Assembly (NCBI RefSeq): GCF_003818135.1
Contig: NZ_RPOH01000047.1
Location: forward strand, 1-64,000
Reading direction: 5' to 3'
DNA length: 64,000 nucleotides
Source: Buttiauxella warmboldiae
GTDB lineage: Bacteria > Pseudomonadota > Gammaproteobacteria > Enterobacterales > Enterobacteriaceae
In this document: piece by piece, positions 9,715-20,346 of the stretch
How positions within the stretch are numbered: position 1 is the stretch's first letter
Layout: every line of letters begins with the position of its first letter
The notes under the pieces: generated by a model
Database searches by the model: none
Told to the model about the DNA's origin: nothing
Seen by the model: the letters and a program-made list of their open reading frames with translations, nothing else
Translations under genes and position numbers: made by a program

Positions 9715-9731
9715 CGTTGTGCGAACATTGA

Positions 9732-11723
9732 TTACAGAACGGCTTTAGCCTGCTTCACAACATTCTCAACGGTGAAGCCAAACTCTTCAAACAGCTGCTC
9801 AGCAGGAGCCGACTCGCCGAAGGTGGTCATCCCCACTACCGCGCCGTTCAGGCCGGTGTATTTGTACCAGTAGTCAGCGATGCTGGCTTCGATAGCCACA
9901 CGCGCCGCCACGGCTTTCGGCAATACCGCTTCACGGTAAGCCGCATCCTGCTTGTCGAAGGCATCGGTGGACGGCATGGAAACCACGCGCGCTTTGATGC
10001 CTTCTGCCGTCAGTTGATCCCAGGCTGCCACTGCCAGTTCAACTTCAGAACCGGTGGCGATCAGGATCAGCTCAGGCTGGCCTTCACAATCCTTCAGAAT
10101 GTATGCCCCACGGGCAACATCTGCCAGTTGCTGTTCGGTACGATCCTGCTGTGCCAGGTTCTGACGGGAGAAGATCAGCGCCGTCGGGCCGTCGTGACGT
10201 TCTACCGCGTATTTCCACGCCACCGCAGACTCAACCTGGTCACACGGGCGCCAGGTGCTCATGTTTGGCGTCACACGCAGGGCGGCAAGCTGCTCCACAG
10301 GCTGGTGAGTTGGGCCATCTTCGCCCAGACCGATAGAGTCGTGGGTGTAAACCATCACCTGGCGTTGCTTCATCAGCGCCGCCATACGCACCGCGTTGCG
10401 GGCATATTCCACAAACATCAGGAAGGTGGAGGTGTACGGCAGGAAACCACCGTGCAGCGCGATACCGTTGGCAATCGCCGTCATCCCGAATTCACGCACG
10501 CCGTAATGGATATAGTTACCGGCCAGATCTTCGTTAATCGCCTTAGAGCCGGACCAGATAGTCAGGTTAGACGGTGCCAGGTCCGCAGAGCCGCCGAGGA
10601 ATTCTGGCAGCAGGTGGCCGAAGGCTTCGATGGTGTTCTGGGAGGCTTTACGGCTGGCGATTTTCGCCGGGTTCGCCTGCAGGTTTTTGATGAACTCCTG
10701 CGCTTTGGCAGCGAAATCAGCTGGCATATCGCCTTTCATACGACGGGTAAATTCTGCCGCTTCCTGCGGGAAGGCGCGAGCGTAGGCAGCGAACTTCTCG
10801 TTCCATGCCGCTTCTTTCGCCTGGCCTGCTTCTTTCGCATCCCACTGAGCGTAGATTTCAGTCGGGATTTCAAACGGCGCGTGTTTCCAGCCCAGAGCTT
10901 CACGGGTCAGCGCGATTTCCGCGTCACCCAGAGGTGCGCCGTGGGAATCGTGCGTACCGGCTTTGTTCGGCGAACCGAAACCGATGATGGTTTTGCACAT
11001 CAGCAGTGAAGGTTTGTCGGTAACGGCTTTAGCTTCTTCAACCGCGCGTTTGATGGCGTCAGCATCGTGACCGTCAACGCCGCGCACCACGTGCCAGCCG
11101 TAGGCTTCAAAGCGTTTTGCCGTATCGTCGGTGAACCAGCCTTCAACGTGGCCGTCGATGGAGATACCGTTGTCATCATAGAAGGCAACCAGTTTACCCA
11201 GACCCAGCGTCCCCGCCAGCGAGCAAACTTCGTGGGAAATGCCTTCCATCATGCAGCCATCACCCAGGAATGTGTAGGTGAAGTGGTCGACGATGTCATG
11301 ACCAGGACGATTGAACTGCGCCGCCAGGGTACGTTCTGCGATTGCCATACCGACTGCGTTGGCAACCCCCTGACCCAGTGGGCCAGTGGTGGTTTCAACA
11401 CCGGCGGTGTAGCCCACTTCCGGGTGGCCCGGCGTTCTGGAATGCAGCTGACGGAAGTTTTTCAGCTCTTCGATTGGCAGGTCATAACCTGTGAGGTGCA
11501 ACAGGCTGTAAATCAGCATTGAACCGTGACCGTTAGACAGCACGAAACGGTCACGGTCAGCCCATGCCGGGTTGTTCGGGTTATGGTTCAGGAAATCGCG
11601 CCACAGGACTTCGGCAATGTCGGCCATACCCATAGGGGCGCCCGGGTGACCGGATTTGGCTTTTTGTACTGCGTCCATGCTGAGTGCACGAATAGCATTG
11701 GCAAGCTCTTTACGAGAGGACAT
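9732..11723 (-). CDS. tktA: Transketolase 1
   Basis: Thiamine-diphosphate enzyme transferring two-carbon units in the non-oxidative pentose phosphate pathway. The product is 663 residues, as in E. coli TktA. Near the N-terminus it has [12 protein letters not shown] (catalytic His near 26), the GDGCMMEG...N thiamine-binding motif near 154, and the [10 protein letters not shown] segment with the conserved glutamate near 411. It neighbours epd and other sugar-phosphate genes. It could be confused with tktB, but the neighbours identify tktA. Confidence 0.97.
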   Translation of the reverse strand: MSSRKELANAIRALSMDAVQKAKSGHPGAPMGMADIAEVLWRDFLNHNPNNPAWADRDRFVLSNGHGSMLIYSLLHLTGYDLPIEELKNFRQLHSRTPGHPEVGYTAGVETTTGPLGQGVANAVGMAIAERTLAAQFNRPGHDIVDHFTYTFLGDGCMMEGISHEVCSLAGTLGLGKLVAFYDDNGISIDGHVEGWFTDDTAKRFEAYGWHVVRGVDGHDADAIKRAVEEAKAVTDKPSLLMCKTIIGFGSPNKAGTHDSHGAPLGDAEIALTREALGWKHAPFEIPTEIYAQWDAKEAGQAKEAAWNEKFAAYARAFPQEAAEFTRRMKGDMPADFAAKAQEFIKNLQANPAKIASRKASQNTIEAFGHLLPEFLGGSADLAPSNLTIWSGSKAINEDLAGNYIHYGVREFGMTAIANGIALHGGFLPYTSTFLMFVEYARNAVRMAALMKQRQVMVYTHDSIGLGEDGPTHQPVEQLAALRVTPNMSTWRPCDQVESAVAWKYAVERHDGPTALIFSRQNLAQQDRTEQQLADVARGAYILKDCEGQPELILIATGSEVELAVAAWDQLTAEGIKARVVSMPSTDAFDKQDAAYREAVLPKAVAARVAIEASIADYWYKYTGLNGAVVGMTTFGESAPAEQLFEEFGFTVENVVKQAKAVL

Positions 11724-11987
11724 TTTGACTCCAGATCGGATGGTTGAAGGTCAGGCCTTGACTACTATGCGTAATGGGCTACGCCCAAAAAAATTGCCAT
11801 CAATGTACCGCAAGCCGTGTGCCATGTACATGGAGCATCCTTTTGTCCGCTTAAGAAATCTCTGGTTCCTGATCGCATTTAGCGCTTGAGGCTGCGCACG
11901 CTTCGTTATCTTCTTTATACTGAAGCACATTCCCAGCCCTCTAAGGCTGGAACCCCAGAGCCGTTGTCATCAATAAAGGATATTGGC

Positions 11988-12746
11988 ATGAAGATACGCC
12001 CAATTTTACTGAGCCTGAGCGTTGCTACCCTACTGAGCGGCTGCCAGAACATGGACTCCGGCGGCCTGCTGGCTTCCGGCGCGGAAGCCTTTCAGGCGTA
12101 CACATTAAGCGATGCGCAAGTTAAAGCGCTGAGTGATAAATCCTGCGCTGAACTCGACGGCAAAGCGAGCATCGCGCCCGCCAGCAGCGAGTATGCAAAA
12201 CGGCTGAGCAAAATATCCTCCGCCCTGGGCGATAACATCAACGGCATGCCGGTGAACTACAAAGTTTACGTCACCAAAGACGTCAACGCTTTTGCCATGG
12301 CTAACGGCTGTATCCGCGTATATAGCGGCCTGATGGATATGATGAACGATAACGAAGTCGAAGCGGTGATCGGCCATGAAATGGGCCACGTCGCACTCGG
12401 CCATGTGAAGAAAGGGATGCAGGTCGCTCTGGGAGCTAACGCAGCTCGAGTTGCAGCGGCCTCTGCGGGCGGTGTGATTGGCAGTTTGTCGCAGTCACAA
12501 CTCGGCGATTTGGGCGAGAAACTGGTGAATGCGCAGTTCTCCCAGCGCCAGGAATCTGAAGCCGATGATTACTCGTATGATTTGTTGAGAAAACGCGGGA
12601 TTAACCCAATCGGCCTGGCGACCAGTTTTGAGAAGTTAGCAAAAGCAGAAGAAGGCCGCCAAAGCTCAATGCTAGACGACCATCCGGCTTCGGCTGAACG
12701 CGCGCAGCATATTCGAGACCGTATGGCTGCGGATGGCCTGAAGTAA
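11988..12746 (+). CDS. loiP: M48-family metallopeptidase lipoprotein LoiP
   Basis: Outer-membrane lipoprotein zinc protease (formerly YggG), induced at low osmolarity in E. coli. The product is 252 residues, as in E. coli. It has a lipoprotein signal with LSGC lipobox (Cys near 18), the HEMGHVALGH zinc site near 132, and the downstream glutamate in ESEADDYSYD. The start was chosen at MKIRPILLS because it gives the intact lipoprotein signal; the frame runs 102 bases further upstream. It is transcribed away from tktA and towards speB. Confidence 0.94.
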   Translation: MKIRPILLSLSVATLLSGCQNMDSGGLLASGAEAFQAYTLSDAQVKALSDKSCAELDGKASIAPASSEYAKRLSKISSALGDNINGMPVNYKVYVTKDVNAFAMANGCIRVYSGLMDMMNDNEVEAVIGHEMGHVALGHVKKGMQVALGANAARVAAASAGGVIGSLSQSQLGDLGEKLVNAQFSQRQESEADDYSYDLLRKRGINPIGLATSFEKLAKAEEGRQSSMLDDHPASAERAQHIRDRMAADGLK

Positions 12747-12755
12747 GATAAAAAA

Positions 12756-12787
12756 ATGGTGGATGTCGCGTAAACCACATCCACCAT
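12756..12787 (-). terminator. speB terminator / REP-like hairpin
   Basis: A perfect 11-bp inverted repeat (ATGGTGGATGT/ACATCCACCAT) between convergent loiP and speB. On the minus strand it is followed by seven T, so it terminates speB. The ATGGTGGAT arms resemble enteric REP units, and a second REP-like piece (GCGCAAGCGCCATCCGCC) lies at about 12814-12831. Confidence 0.7.
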
Positions 12788-12839
12788 TAATTCGACTTTC
12801 CGCGGTCAGATTAGCGCAAGCGCCATCCGCCACAAACGA

Positions 12840-13760
12840 TTACTCGCCTTTCTTAGCTGCCTGGATATACAGCATTTCCAGCGCCAGCGTGGCACCCGCC
12901 AACGCGGTAATTTCAGACTGGTCGTAGGCCGGAGCGACCTCCACCACGTCCATGCCAACGATGTTCAAATCTTTCAGGCCACGCACCAGTTTCAACGCAC
13001 GGTCAGTGGTCAGGCCGCCGATCACTGGCGTACCGGTACCTGGCGCGAAAGCCGGGTCGATACAGTCGATATCAAAGGTCAGATAAACCGGCATATCACC
13101 CACAATCTGCTTCACCTGCGCCAGCACGTCATCAACGGTGCGGTCATTTACCTGACCCGCATCTAACACGGTAAAACCGTTATCTTTATCGAACTCGGTA
13201 CGAATACCAATCTGCACAGAATGGTTCGGATCGATCAAACCCTCTTTTGGCGCGGTGTAGAACATGGTGCCGTGATCGAACTCGCAGCCGTTGGCGTAGG
13301 TATCGGTGTGAGCATCGAAATGCACCAGCGCCATTTTGCCGAAGTGCTTAGCATGCGCGCGCAGCAGCGGCAGAGTGACGAAATGGTCGCCACCGAAAGA
13401 GAGCATACGCTTGCCGGAAGCCAGCAGCTTTTCCGCATGAGCCTGTAGGCGCTCGCTCATATCACGCGCATCACCGAAGGCGTAAACCAGGTCGCCGCAA
13501 TCCACGACATTCAGACGATCGCGCACATCGAAGTTCCACGGGAAGCGATTTCCTTCCCATGCCAGGTTAGTAGAGACCTGACGGATTGCCGCTGGGCCAT
13601 GACGTCCGCCGGCACGACCCGATGTTGCCGCATCAAACGGCACGCCGGTGATAACCCAATCGGCATCGCTGTCATATGGCATGAAATTCAGCGGAAAACG
13701 CAGAAAGCCGAAGGCATTAGATACCAGGGAGTTGTCGTATTGATGGCCTAAGGTACTCAT
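12840..13760 (-). CDS. speB: Agmatinase (agmatine ureohydrolase)
   Basis: Manganese enzyme hydrolysing agmatine to putrescine and urea, the second step of the arginine decarboxylase route to polyamines. The product is 306 residues, as in E. coli. Metal ligands of the ureohydrolase family are visible in GGDHFVT near 124, HFDAHTDTY near 149 and [16 protein letters not shown] near 228. It lies downstream of speA on the same strand but behind a strong terminator, so it probably also has its own promoter. Confidence 0.97.
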   Translation of the reverse strand: MSTLGHQYDNSLVSNAFGFLRFPLNFMPYDSDADWVITGVPFDAATSGRAGGRHGPAAIRQVSTNLAWEGNRFPWNFDVRDRLNVVDCGDLVYAFGDARDMSERLQAHAEKLLASGKRMLSFGGDHFVTLPLLRAHAKHFGKMALVHFDAHTDTYANGCEFDHGTMFYTAPKEGLIDPNHSVQIGIRTEFDKDNGFTVLDAGQVNDRTVDDVLAQVKQIVGDMPVYLTFDIDCIDPAFAPGTGTPVIGGLTTDRALKLVRGLKDLNIVGMDVVEVAPAYDQSEITALAGATLALEMLYIQAAKKGE

Positions 13761-13792
13761 GGTTTGACCTCGTGATGATAATTGTTATTAGC

Positions 13793-13838
13793 AAAAAAAA
13801 GTCCCCACCGCGTCGTTAAACCCGACGAGGAAGGGACT
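13793..13838 (-). terminator. speA terminator
   Basis: An extended hairpin (AGTCCC...CGTCG / CGACG...GGGACT) ending in eight T on the minus strand, between speA and speB. Confidence 0.85.
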
Positions 13839-13925
13839 GGATTCATTCAGGCTGCTTGTTGACGCGAATTATCGCCCAACGCGGCATTATTTGTACACTA
13901 ATCACTCTAAATAAAGACGAGTAAT

Positions 13926-15902
13926 TTACTCGTCTTCTAAATAAGTATAGCCATACAAACCCGCCTCGAACTCTTCGAGGAACTGCTGCTGTAAGCCTGC
14001 ATCCAGATCGGTCTGTTTGACCTGATCGCGGAAGTGCGTCAGCAAGGTGTTTGGATCGAGCTGCACGTATTGCAGCATATCCGCAACGGTATCGCCTTCA
14101 TCAGACAGCTCAACCTCTACGCTGCCGTCAGGGAACACGAACACATCAACCGCTTCGGTATCACCAAACAGGTTGTGCATATTGCCGAGGATCTCCTGAT
14201 ACGCGCCAACCATAAAGAAGCCGAGCAGCGGTGGGTTTTCCGCATCGTATTCCGGCATCGGCATCGTGGTGGCAATGCCGTCACCGTCGATGTAGTGATC
14301 GATGGCACCATCGGAATCGCAGGTGATATCCAGCAGCACCGCACGGCGTTCCGGGATCTGGTTCAGCCCTTCCAGCGGCAGCACCGGGAACAGCTGGTCG
14401 ATGCCCCATGCATCCGGCATCGACTGGAACAGCGAGAAGTTGACGTAAATCTTATCCGCCATCCGCTCCTGCAGTTCATCGATGATCGGACGGTGCGCAC
14501 GGTTGCTGGGATCCAGCAGGCGCTGAATTTCATGGCACATGCTCAGATAGAGCTGTTCCGCCCAGGCACGCTCCTGCAGAGAGTAACTCCCTGACGCGTA
14601 GCCAGTATGGATGTCGTGCAGGTCAATCTGGCTGTCGTGCAGCCATTCGCGCAGCGAGCGGCGGTTGTTCGGCTGGTGCATTTCGCCCCAGGTTTCCCAC
14701 ATGCTTTGCAGCGCGCGCGGCGCGTTTTCGGCCGGAGACGTTGGCGTGGTGTATTCGTTGCGCTCAACACCGATGATGTTGGACACCAGCACGGTGTGGT
14801 GCGCGGTTACCGCACGCCCGGACTCGGTAATCACCGTTGGGTGCGGCAGGCCATGCTCTTCACAAGCATCACCGATAGCCCAGATAATATTATTCGCGTA
14901 TTCGTTCAGACCATAGTTGACCGAACAATCAGACTGCGAGCGCGTGCCTTCATAGTCCACGCCCAGACCGCCGCCGACATCGAAGCATTCGATGTTAACG
15001 CCCATCTTGTGCAGTTCAACGTAGAAACGCGCAGACTCACGCACGCCGGTGGCGATATCACGAATGTTCGCCATTTGTGAACCGAGGTGGAAGTGCAGCA
15101 GCTGCAGGCTGTCGATACGACCGGCTTCACGCAACATATCAACCAGTTGCAGAACCTGCGTCGCCGCCAGGCCAAATTTGGATTTCTCGCCGCCTGAGGA
15201 CTGCCATTTGCCGGAGCCTTGTGACGCCAGACGCGCACGCACGCCAAGACGCGGCACCACGTTCAGGCGCTCGGCCTCCTCCAGCACGATGCGAATTTCC
15301 GACATCTTCTCGATGACCAGATAGACCTTGTGGCCCATTTTCTCGCCGATCAGCGCCAGACGGATGTACTCACGGTCTTTATAGCCGTTACAGACAATCA
15401 CCGAACGCGTCATGCCAGCGTGCGCCAGCACAGCCATCAATTCCGCTTTAGAACCTGCTTCCAGGCCCAGCGGCTCGCCGGAATGAATCAGTGATTCAAT
15501 CACGCGACGGTGCTGGTTCACCTTAATCGGGTAAACGAGGAAATAGTTGCCGTTATAGCCGTAAGATTCGCGCGCACGTTTAAAGGCGGCGTTAATCGAA
15601 CGCAGGCGATGCTGCAAAATCTGCGGGAAGCAGAACAGCGCAGGCAGACGCTGCCCCTGTGCTTCACGGGCTTTTACCAGTTCGGCGAGATCGACACGCG
15701 CTTCCGGAACATCGGGGTCCGGACAAACGGTAATGTGGCCCAATTCGTTGACGTCGTAATAGTTATTGCCCCACCAGGCAATATTGTAAGTACGCAGCAT
15801 TTTGCTGGCTTCCTGGGAGCTCATGGCAACCTCCTGCATGGAGCGGTGTACGTCCTGCTCGCCCACTGACGAACCCGAAGCGGAAGAGATTTTGTCAGAC
15901 AT
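13926..15902 (-). CDS. speA: Biosynthetic arginine decarboxylase
   Basis: PLP-dependent decarboxylation of arginine to agmatine, first step of the SpeA-SpeB putrescine route. The product is 658 residues, as in E. coli. It has the PLP lysine in YPIKVNQHR near 127, the glycine-rich PLP phosphate site in [13 protein letters not shown] near 310, and the conserved C-terminal GYTYLEDE. The ATG chosen gives [10 protein letters not shown]; the upstream frame extension is not conserved. The upstream yqgB stop overlaps this start by 8 bases. Confidence 0.97.
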   Translation of the reverse strand: MSDKISSASGSSVGEQDVHRSMQEVAMSSQEASKMLRTYNIAWWGNNYYDVNELGHITVCPDPDVPEARVDLAELVKAREAQGQRLPALFCFPQILQHRLRSINAAFKRARESYGYNGNYFLVYPIKVNQHRRVIESLIHSGEPLGLEAGSKAELMAVLAHAGMTRSVIVCNGYKDREYIRLALIGEKMGHKVYLVIEKMSEIRIVLEEAERLNVVPRLGVRARLASQGSGKWQSSGGEKSKFGLAATQVLQLVDMLREAGRIDSLQLLHFHLGSQMANIRDIATGVRESARFYVELHKMGVNIECFDVGGGLGVDYEGTRSQSDCSVNYGLNEYANNIIWAIGDACEEHGLPHPTVITESGRAVTAHHTVLVSNIIGVERNEYTTPTSPAENAPRALQSMWETWGEMHQPNNRRSLREWLHDSQIDLHDIHTGYASGSYSLQERAWAEQLYLSMCHEIQRLLDPSNRAHRPIIDELQERMADKIYVNFSLFQSMPDAWGIDQLFPVLPLEGLNQIPERRAVLLDITCDSDGAIDHYIDGDGIATTMPMPEYDAENPPLLGFFMVGAYQEILGNMHNLFGDTEAVDVFVFPDGSVEVELSDEGDTVADMLQYVQLDPNTLLTHFRDQVKQTDLDAGLQQQFLEEFEAGLYGYTYLEDE

Positions 15903-16041
15903 GGCGAACCTCAAATTTAAACGAATATGCAAAACAGTTGACTACTATCGCAGGGGTATCCCGCAATAACAACCCATTAACAGCGCGTAGCGGCAGCATA
16001 AGACGCTGACAGACAAACTGTGCGACCGGCTTCTTTTTCAT
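15895..16041 (-). CDS. yqgB: Small protein YqgB
   Basis: A 48-residue protein beginning MKKKPVAQ and containing AIVVNCF, both shared with E. coli YqgB (about 43 aa) as I remember it. In E. coli it sits in the same place upstream of speA. It is a small basic protein with a short hydrophobic stretch and no firm function, though it has been linked to acid stress. The last 8 bases overlap the speA start, suggesting translational coupling. The C-terminus ([11 protein letters not shown]) is longer than in E. coli. Confidence 0.75.
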   Translation of the reverse strand: MKKKPVAQFVCQRLMLPLRAVNGLLLRDTPAIVVNCFAYSFKFEVRHV

Positions 16042-16726
16042 ATTATTGTAAAACACGTAACCGAGCTTCGTTAAAGGAGTCGGCGAAACCACGAGAATAC
16101 TCTTATCAGCGACAAGAGAGCCTGAGTGCTGAATTTCGCGGATTTAAAAACCGGCCCGGGAATCCATTGATGCACAAGGACAGAGATAACATCGGCAGGA
16201 GACTGGCAAAGAGATGCTGGATGCAAGGGACACAGAGACGACCTGGACGGACGCGAAGTTGTGCGAAAGACAGCGGTTCATTAATGAAGTCACCTCCACG
16301 CATACCAGAAGCATGCGACAAGCTAAAGCTTAAAAATTTGCTCAACCCGGCTGGAAGTGGGCAACACAAAAATGTGTGCTTGTTGAATGAGCCGCGCGCG
16401 CCGCTTTATACCGATAACTGACGAAAAATGCAAAGCAAAATTCCCGCGCCTACCACAGATATCAAGAAATTTCGCTATTGCCGTATCTACAAAATTCATC
16501 ATTGACGATTTTATGCTGAAACTTGCAGCCGTAAAAATCACTGGTAATCTGTTTATTGAATCACCTAGAATAGCCGTCCAGATGTTAATCCATCTATACA
16601 GATACACTGTTAGACTGCCTGTAATGAGATCTGTGGCAAAAAAGCTGCAAATCAGTCTATTGCACCAATATAAGCGGCATAGGGCGGCAGCCTGCACTAA
16701 CCTGATTCTCTTAGGGTACATAAAAT
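16042..16726. other. 685-bp gap between yqgB and metK
   Basis: This region must hold the divergent promoters of yqgB-speA (minus) and metK (plus). The metK side has MetJ-like octamers at 16580-16619. The frames present (16106-16369 and 16323-16721 on the minus strand) lack ribosome sites and are rejected as genes. The 15.9-16.4 kb part is probably the long speA leader. Confidence 0.5.
16580..16619. promoter_or_regulatory. Tandem MetJ-box-like octamers upstream of metK
   Basis: Five adjacent octamers (AGATGTTA, ATCCATCT, ATACAGAT, ACACTGTT, AGACTGCC) each match 4-5 of 8 bases of AGACGTCT. MetJ binds tandem boxes cooperatively, and metK is a known regulon member. Individual matches are weak, so the exact register is uncertain. 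Confidence 0.45.
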
Positions 16727-17881
16727 ATGGCTAGACACCTTTTTACATCCGAGTCTGTTTCTGAAGGACATCCTGATAAAATCGCTGACCAGATCTCCGA
16801 TGCGGTACTGGATGCGATTCTTGAACAAGATCCGAAAGCACGCGTAGCTTGCGAGACTTACGTTAAAACCGGCATGGTGATGGTGGGGGGTGAAATCACT
16901 ACCAGCGCCTGGGTGGATATCGAAGAGATCACTCGTAATACCGTGCGTGAAATCGGCTACGTGCATTCTGATATGGGCTTTGATGCCAATTCATGTGCGG
17001 TGCTGAGCGCTATCGGCAAGCAGTCTCCGGATATCAATCAGGGCGTTGACCGTACCGACCCGCTCGAGCAAGGCGCTGGCGACCAGGGCCTGATGTTTGG
17101 TTATGCGACCAACGAAACCGACGTGTTGATGCCAGCCCCAATCACCTACGCACACCGTCTGGTTCAACGCCAGGCTGAAGTGCGTAAGAATGGCTCCCTG
17201 CCGTGGCTGCGCCCGGATGCAAAAAGCCAAATCACCTTCCAGTACGACGACGGTAAAATCGTCGGTATTGATGCCGTGGTTCTGTCTACCCAGCACTCCG
17301 AAGATGTTCAGCTGAAAACGCTGCAGGAAGCGGTGATGGAAGAGATCATCAAGCCAGTTCTGCCAGCAGAATGGTTGAATGCATCCACTAAATACCACAT
17401 CAACCCAACTGGTCGTTTTGTTATCGGTGGCCCAATGGGCGACTGCGGCCTGACCGGGCGTAAAATTATCGTTGATACCTACGGCGGCATGGCTCGTCAC
17501 GGTGGCGGTGCGTTCTCCGGTAAAGATCCGTCGAAAGTGGACCGTTCTGCGGCGTACGCGGCGCGTTATGTGGCGAAAAACATCGTTGCTGCGGGCCTGG
17601 CTGACCGCTGTGAAATCCAGGTTTCTTACGCCATCGGCGTGGCTGAGCCAACGTCTATCATGGTTGAAACCTTCGGCACTGAGAAAATCTCTACCGAGCA
17701 GCTGACTCTGCTGGTGCGCGAGTTCTTCGATCTGCGTCCATACGGCCTGATTCAGATGCTGGACCTGCTGCACCCAATCTACAAAGAAACCGCAGCATAC
17801 GGTCACTTTGGTCGTGAACATTTCCCGTGGGAAAAAACCGACAAAGCAGCATTGCTGCGTGATGCTGCTGGCCTGAAATAA
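16727..17881 (+). CDS. metK: S-adenosylmethionine synthase
   Basis: Makes S-adenosylmethionine from methionine and ATP in the cytosol. The product is 384 residues, as in E. coli. It has the N-terminal [17 protein letters not shown] (ATP/methionine-binding His near 15), [12 protein letters not shown] near 115, the phosphate loop [16 protein letters not shown] near 260, and [19 protein letters not shown] near the C-terminus. It is monocistronic, ending in its own terminator. Confidence 0.98.
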   Translation: MARHLFTSESVSEGHPDKIADQISDAVLDAILEQDPKARVACETYVKTGMVMVGGEITTSAWVDIEEITRNTVREIGYVHSDMGFDANSCAVLSAIGKQSPDINQGVDRTDPLEQGAGDQGLMFGYATNETDVLMPAPITYAHRLVQRQAEVRKNGSLPWLRPDAKSQITFQYDDGKIVGIDAVVLSTQHSEDVQLKTLQEAVMEEIIKPVLPAEWLNASTKYHINPTGRFVIGGPMGDCGLTGRKIIVDTYGGMARHGGGAFSGKDPSKVDRSAAYAARYVAKNIVAAGLADRCEIQVSYAIGVAEPTSIMVETFGTEKISTEQLTLLVREFFDLRPYGLIQMLDLLHPIYKETAAYGHFGREHFPWEKTDKAALLRDAAGLK

Positions 17882-17907
17882 TCCCCACCAGCCCATCATC
17901 ACACTTT

Positions 17908-17932
17908 AAAGGCCAGCGCTTCGCTGGCCTTT
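17908..17932 (+). terminator. metK terminator
   Basis: AAAGGCCAGCG/CGCTGGCCTTT stem with a 3-nt loop, followed by TTTCGCTTTATT, 26 bp after the metK stop. Confidence 0.85.
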
Positions 17933-18158
17933 CGCTTTATTCCCCCCTCCTCCTGAAGTTATTCTCTCAGCCAATAGCTGGTCAGTGAGAGCGGTTACAC
18001 ATCAGTTACCCACGTATTAATTAAGACTGTTCTGCATGACAATAATTTGTTGCTGCGCTAGTTACAAAAATTTTCAGACTAGTCTCGGGTGTAAATTTTT
18101 CACTTTATTTTCTATAGTTAACCAGCTGTTTTTAATCAAATAATAGCAAATACACTTC

Positions 18159-18164
18159 TTGACA
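18159..18164 (+). promoter_or_regulatory. galP: galP promoter -35 element
   Basis: A perfect TTGACA hexamer four bases before the GalR operator. The matching -10 would fall at the end of the operator, so repressor binding would block the promoter. The -10 itself is not a clean match. Confidence 0.45.
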
Positions 18165-18167
18165 TTA

Positions 18168-18183
18168 GTGTAACCGATTACAC
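18168..18183. promoter_or_regulatory. GalR/GalS operator of galP
   Basis: GTGTAACCGATTACAC fully matches the GalR/GalS consensus GTGKAANCGNTTNCAC. It lies about 90 bp upstream of the galP start. Confidence 0.85.
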
Positions 18184-18271
18184 TAGCGTGAGTTGAATCA
18201 CATAATTTAACCCGAAATTAACCTACCCTTAATTGCGAGATATCCCCCAAATTATTCAACTGGAGAGCAAG

Positions 18272-19666
18272 ATGCCTGAAATAAAAAAACAAGGGCGCTC
18301 GAACAAAAGCATGACTTTTTTTGTCTGTTTCCTCGCCGCCCTGGCCGGTTTGCTTTTTGGCCTTGATATCGGCGTGATTGCCGGTGCCCTGCCGTTTATC
18401 GCAAAAGATTTCCAGATAACCGCGCATCAGCAGGAATGGGTTGTCAGTTCGATGATGTTCGGTGCCGCAGTCGGTGCGGTTGGCAGCGGTTGGCTCTCCT
18501 TCCGCATCGGGCGCAAATACAGCCTGATGATTGGTGCCGTACTGTTCGTGGTGGGTTCGCTGTGTTCGGCCTTCGCACCTGACGCTGAAATTCTGATTAT
18601 CTCCCGCGTGCTGCTGGGCCTGGCTGTAGGGGTAGCCTCTTATACCGCGCCGCTTTATCTGTCGGAAATCGCGCCAGAAAAAATCCGCGGCAGCATGATT
18701 TCGATGTACCAGTTGATGATCACCATCGGTATTCTCGGCGCCTACCTTTCCGATACCGCCTTCAGCTACAGCGGTTCATGGCGCTGGATGCTGGGCGTCA
18801 TCACTATTCCAGCCCTGATTTTACTGGTGGGCGTTTTCTTCCTGCCGGACAGCCCGCGCTGGTTCGCGGCCAAACGCCGTTTCCACGATGCCGAGCGTGT
18901 GCTGTTGCGCCTGCGTGATACCAGTGCCGAAGCCAAACGCGAGCTCGAAGAGATCCGTGAAAGCCTGAAGGTAAAACAAAGCGGCTGGTCGCTGTTTAAA
19001 GACAACAGCAATTTCCGCCGCGCGGTGTTCCTCGGCATTCTGCTTCAGGTGATGCAGCAGTTCACCGGCATGAACGTCATCATGTACTACGCGCCCAAAA
19101 TCTTTGAAATCGCCGGATTCACCAACACCACACAGCAAATGTGGGGCACGGTGATCGTTGGTCTTATTAACGTCCTGGCAACCTTTATTGCCATCGGCCT
19201 GGTTGACCGCTGGGGCCGTAAACCGACGCTGGTTCTGGGCTTCACGGTGATGGCGGTGGGTATGGGTATTCTTGGTACCATGCTGCATATTGGTATCCAT
19301 TCGCAGGGGGCGCAATACTTTGCTATTGCGATGCTGCTGATGTTTATCGTCGGTTTCGCCATGAGTGCCGGCCCGCTGATTTGGGTGCTGTGTTCTGAAA
19401 TCCAGCCGCTTAAAGGCCGTGACTTCGGTATCACCTGCTCCACCGCGACCAACTGGATTGCTAACATGATTGTCGGCGCCACTTTCCTGACCATGCTGAA
19501 CACGCTGGGCAATGCGAACACCTTCTGGATCTACGCGGCGCTGAACCTGTTCTTCATCGTACTGACCCTGTGGCTGATTCCGGAAACCAAACACGTTTCT
19601 CTGGAACATATCGAGCGTAACCTGATGAAAGGCCGTCGCTTACGTGAGATTGGTGCTAGCAACTAA
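18272..19666 (+). CDS. galP: Galactose:H+ symporter
   Basis: Major-facilitator proton symporter importing galactose (and glucose). The product is 464 residues, as in E. coli, with twelve predicted membrane helices. Sugar-porter signatures include GRKYSL after helix 2, the PDSPRW motif before the central loop, QQFTGMN in helix 7 and PETKH at the C-terminus. The ATG chosen gives [12 protein letters not shown], with GGAGAGC just upstream; the E. coli protein starts [13 protein letters not shown] perfect GalR operator precedes it. Confidence 0.97.
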   Translation: MPEIKKQGRSNKSMTFFVCFLAALAGLLFGLDIGVIAGALPFIAKDFQITAHQQEWVVSSMMFGAAVGAVGSGWLSFRIGRKYSLMIGAVLFVVGSLCSAFAPDAEILIISRVLLGLAVGVASYTAPLYLSEIAPEKIRGSMISMYQLMITIGILGAYLSDTAFSYSGSWRWMLGVITIPALILLVGVFFLPDSPRWFAAKRRFHDAERVLLRLRDTSAEAKRELEEIRESLKVKQSGWSLFKDNSNFRRAVFLGILLQVMQQFTGMNVIMYYAPKIFEIAGFTNTTQQMWGTVIVGLINVLATFIAIGLVDRWGRKPTLVLGFTVMAVGMGILGTMLHIGIHSQGAQYFAIAMLLMFIVGFAMSAGPLIWVLCSEIQPLKGRDFGITCSTATNWIANMIVGATFLTMLNTLGNANTFWIYAALNLFFIVLTLWLIPETKHVSLEHIERNLMKGRRLREIGASN

Positions 19667-19676
19667 GCAATACTCG

Positions 19677-19700
19677 CCCTTCTCCCTGACCGGAGAGGGG
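19677..19700 (+). repeat. CCCTCTCCC-type palindrome, copy 2
   Basis: CCTTCTCCCTGACCGGAGAGG, an imperfect palindrome 10 bp after the galP stop. It may act as a galP 3'-end hairpin. Confidence 0.55.
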
Positions 19701-19738
19701 CTTGCACCCAGCCCCTGCGCGCACTATTCTTGCCGGTT

Positions 19739-20254
19739 ATGAAATCCCCAAGACTCCCAATCGCTATCCAACAGGCCGTTATGCGCTGCCTGCGGGAAAA
19801 GCTCCAGCAGGCAAACCTGCATTTAGGCCGTCACTATCCGGAACCAAAACTGGTTTATCAGCAGCGTGGTACGGCTGCAGGAACCGCGTGGATGGAGAGC
19901 TACGAAATCCGCCTGAATCCCGTCTTGCTGATGGAAAACCAGCAGACATTCATCGATGAAGTTGTCCCGCATGAACTGGCGCATTTATTGGTCTGGAAGC
20001 ACTTTGGCCGCGTGGCGCCACACGGCAAAGAGTGGAAATGGATGATGGAAACCGTGCTTGGCGTTGCCGCCCGCCGCACCCATCAGTTTGCGGTACAGTC
20101 CATCCGCAAGAATACCTTCCCCTATCGCTGCCGCTGCCAGCTGCATCAGCTCACCATCCGACGCCATAACCGTGTCGTGCGCGGCGCAGCGCAATACCGC
20201 TGCGTTCACTGCGGCGAGCAGTTAAAACCAGAAGTTACAACTGACTGTAATTAA
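19739..20254 (+). CDS. sprT: SprT-family zinc metalloprotein
   Basis: SprT-like domain protein, related to the Spartan protease fold; its cellular role in enterics is not defined. The product is 171 residues (E. coli 165). It has the HELAHLL zinc motif near 78 and C-terminal zinc-ribbon pairs (CRCQLH and CVHCGE). The first ATG giving [12 protein letters not shown] is preferred over the in-frame TTG nine bases upstream. It lies between galP and endA. Confidence 0.92.
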   Translation: MKSPRLPIAIQQAVMRCLREKLQQANLHLGRHYPEPKLVYQQRGTAAGTAWMESYEIRLNPVLLMENQQTFIDEVVPHELAHLLVWKHFGRVAPHGKEWKWMMETVLGVAARRTHQFAVQSIRKNTFPYRCRCQLHQLTIRRHNRVVRGAAQYRCVHCGEQLKPEVTTDCN

Positions 20255-20346
20255 AAATATTAAGCTTAAATTTTCCTGATGCTGCTGATTGAAACTGGAT
20301 AAATCATCAGGTACCGTGCGGGCACGTTTTAGTAAGGATTCTGGAA

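Larger units (their letters stand above)
9401..9731. promoter_or_regulatory. epd-tktA intergenic region
   Basis: A 331-bp gap. It holds the epd promoter side, with a Cra-like palindrome at 9521-9536, and the tktA terminator at 9686-9714. In K-12 a multi-gene cluster sits between these genes; none of it is present here. No credible coding frame is seen. Confidence 0.7.
17882..18271. promoter_or_regulatory. metK-galP intergenic region
   Basis: A 390-bp AT-rich gap. It contains the metK terminator (17908-17932) and the galP control region with a perfect GalR/GalS operator at 18168-18183. No coding frame is supported. Confidence 0.65.

Noticed and set aside
10014-11009. 331-codon open frame antisense to tktA
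   Set aside because: The opposite-strand frame is open because of codon bias in tktA; the translation is Arg/His/Gln-rich and low in recognisable motifs.
16106-16369. 87-codon minus-strand frame in the yqgB-metK gap
   Set aside because: Starts with TTG and has no Shine-Dalgarno; Cys/Leu/Ser-rich translation without a family I know.
16323-16721. 132-codon minus-strand frame upstream of metK
   Set aside because: ATG lacks a ribosome site and the frame spans the MetJ-like boxes and metK promoter.
18108-18112. Possible second GalR or CRP site in the galP region (GTGTAAATTTTTCAC nearby)
   Set aside because: The spacing between arms is one base short of both consensus sequences.
18821-19609. 262-codon open frame antisense to galP
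   Set aside because: Very His/Gln/Arg-rich translation typical of shadow frames; galP is certain.
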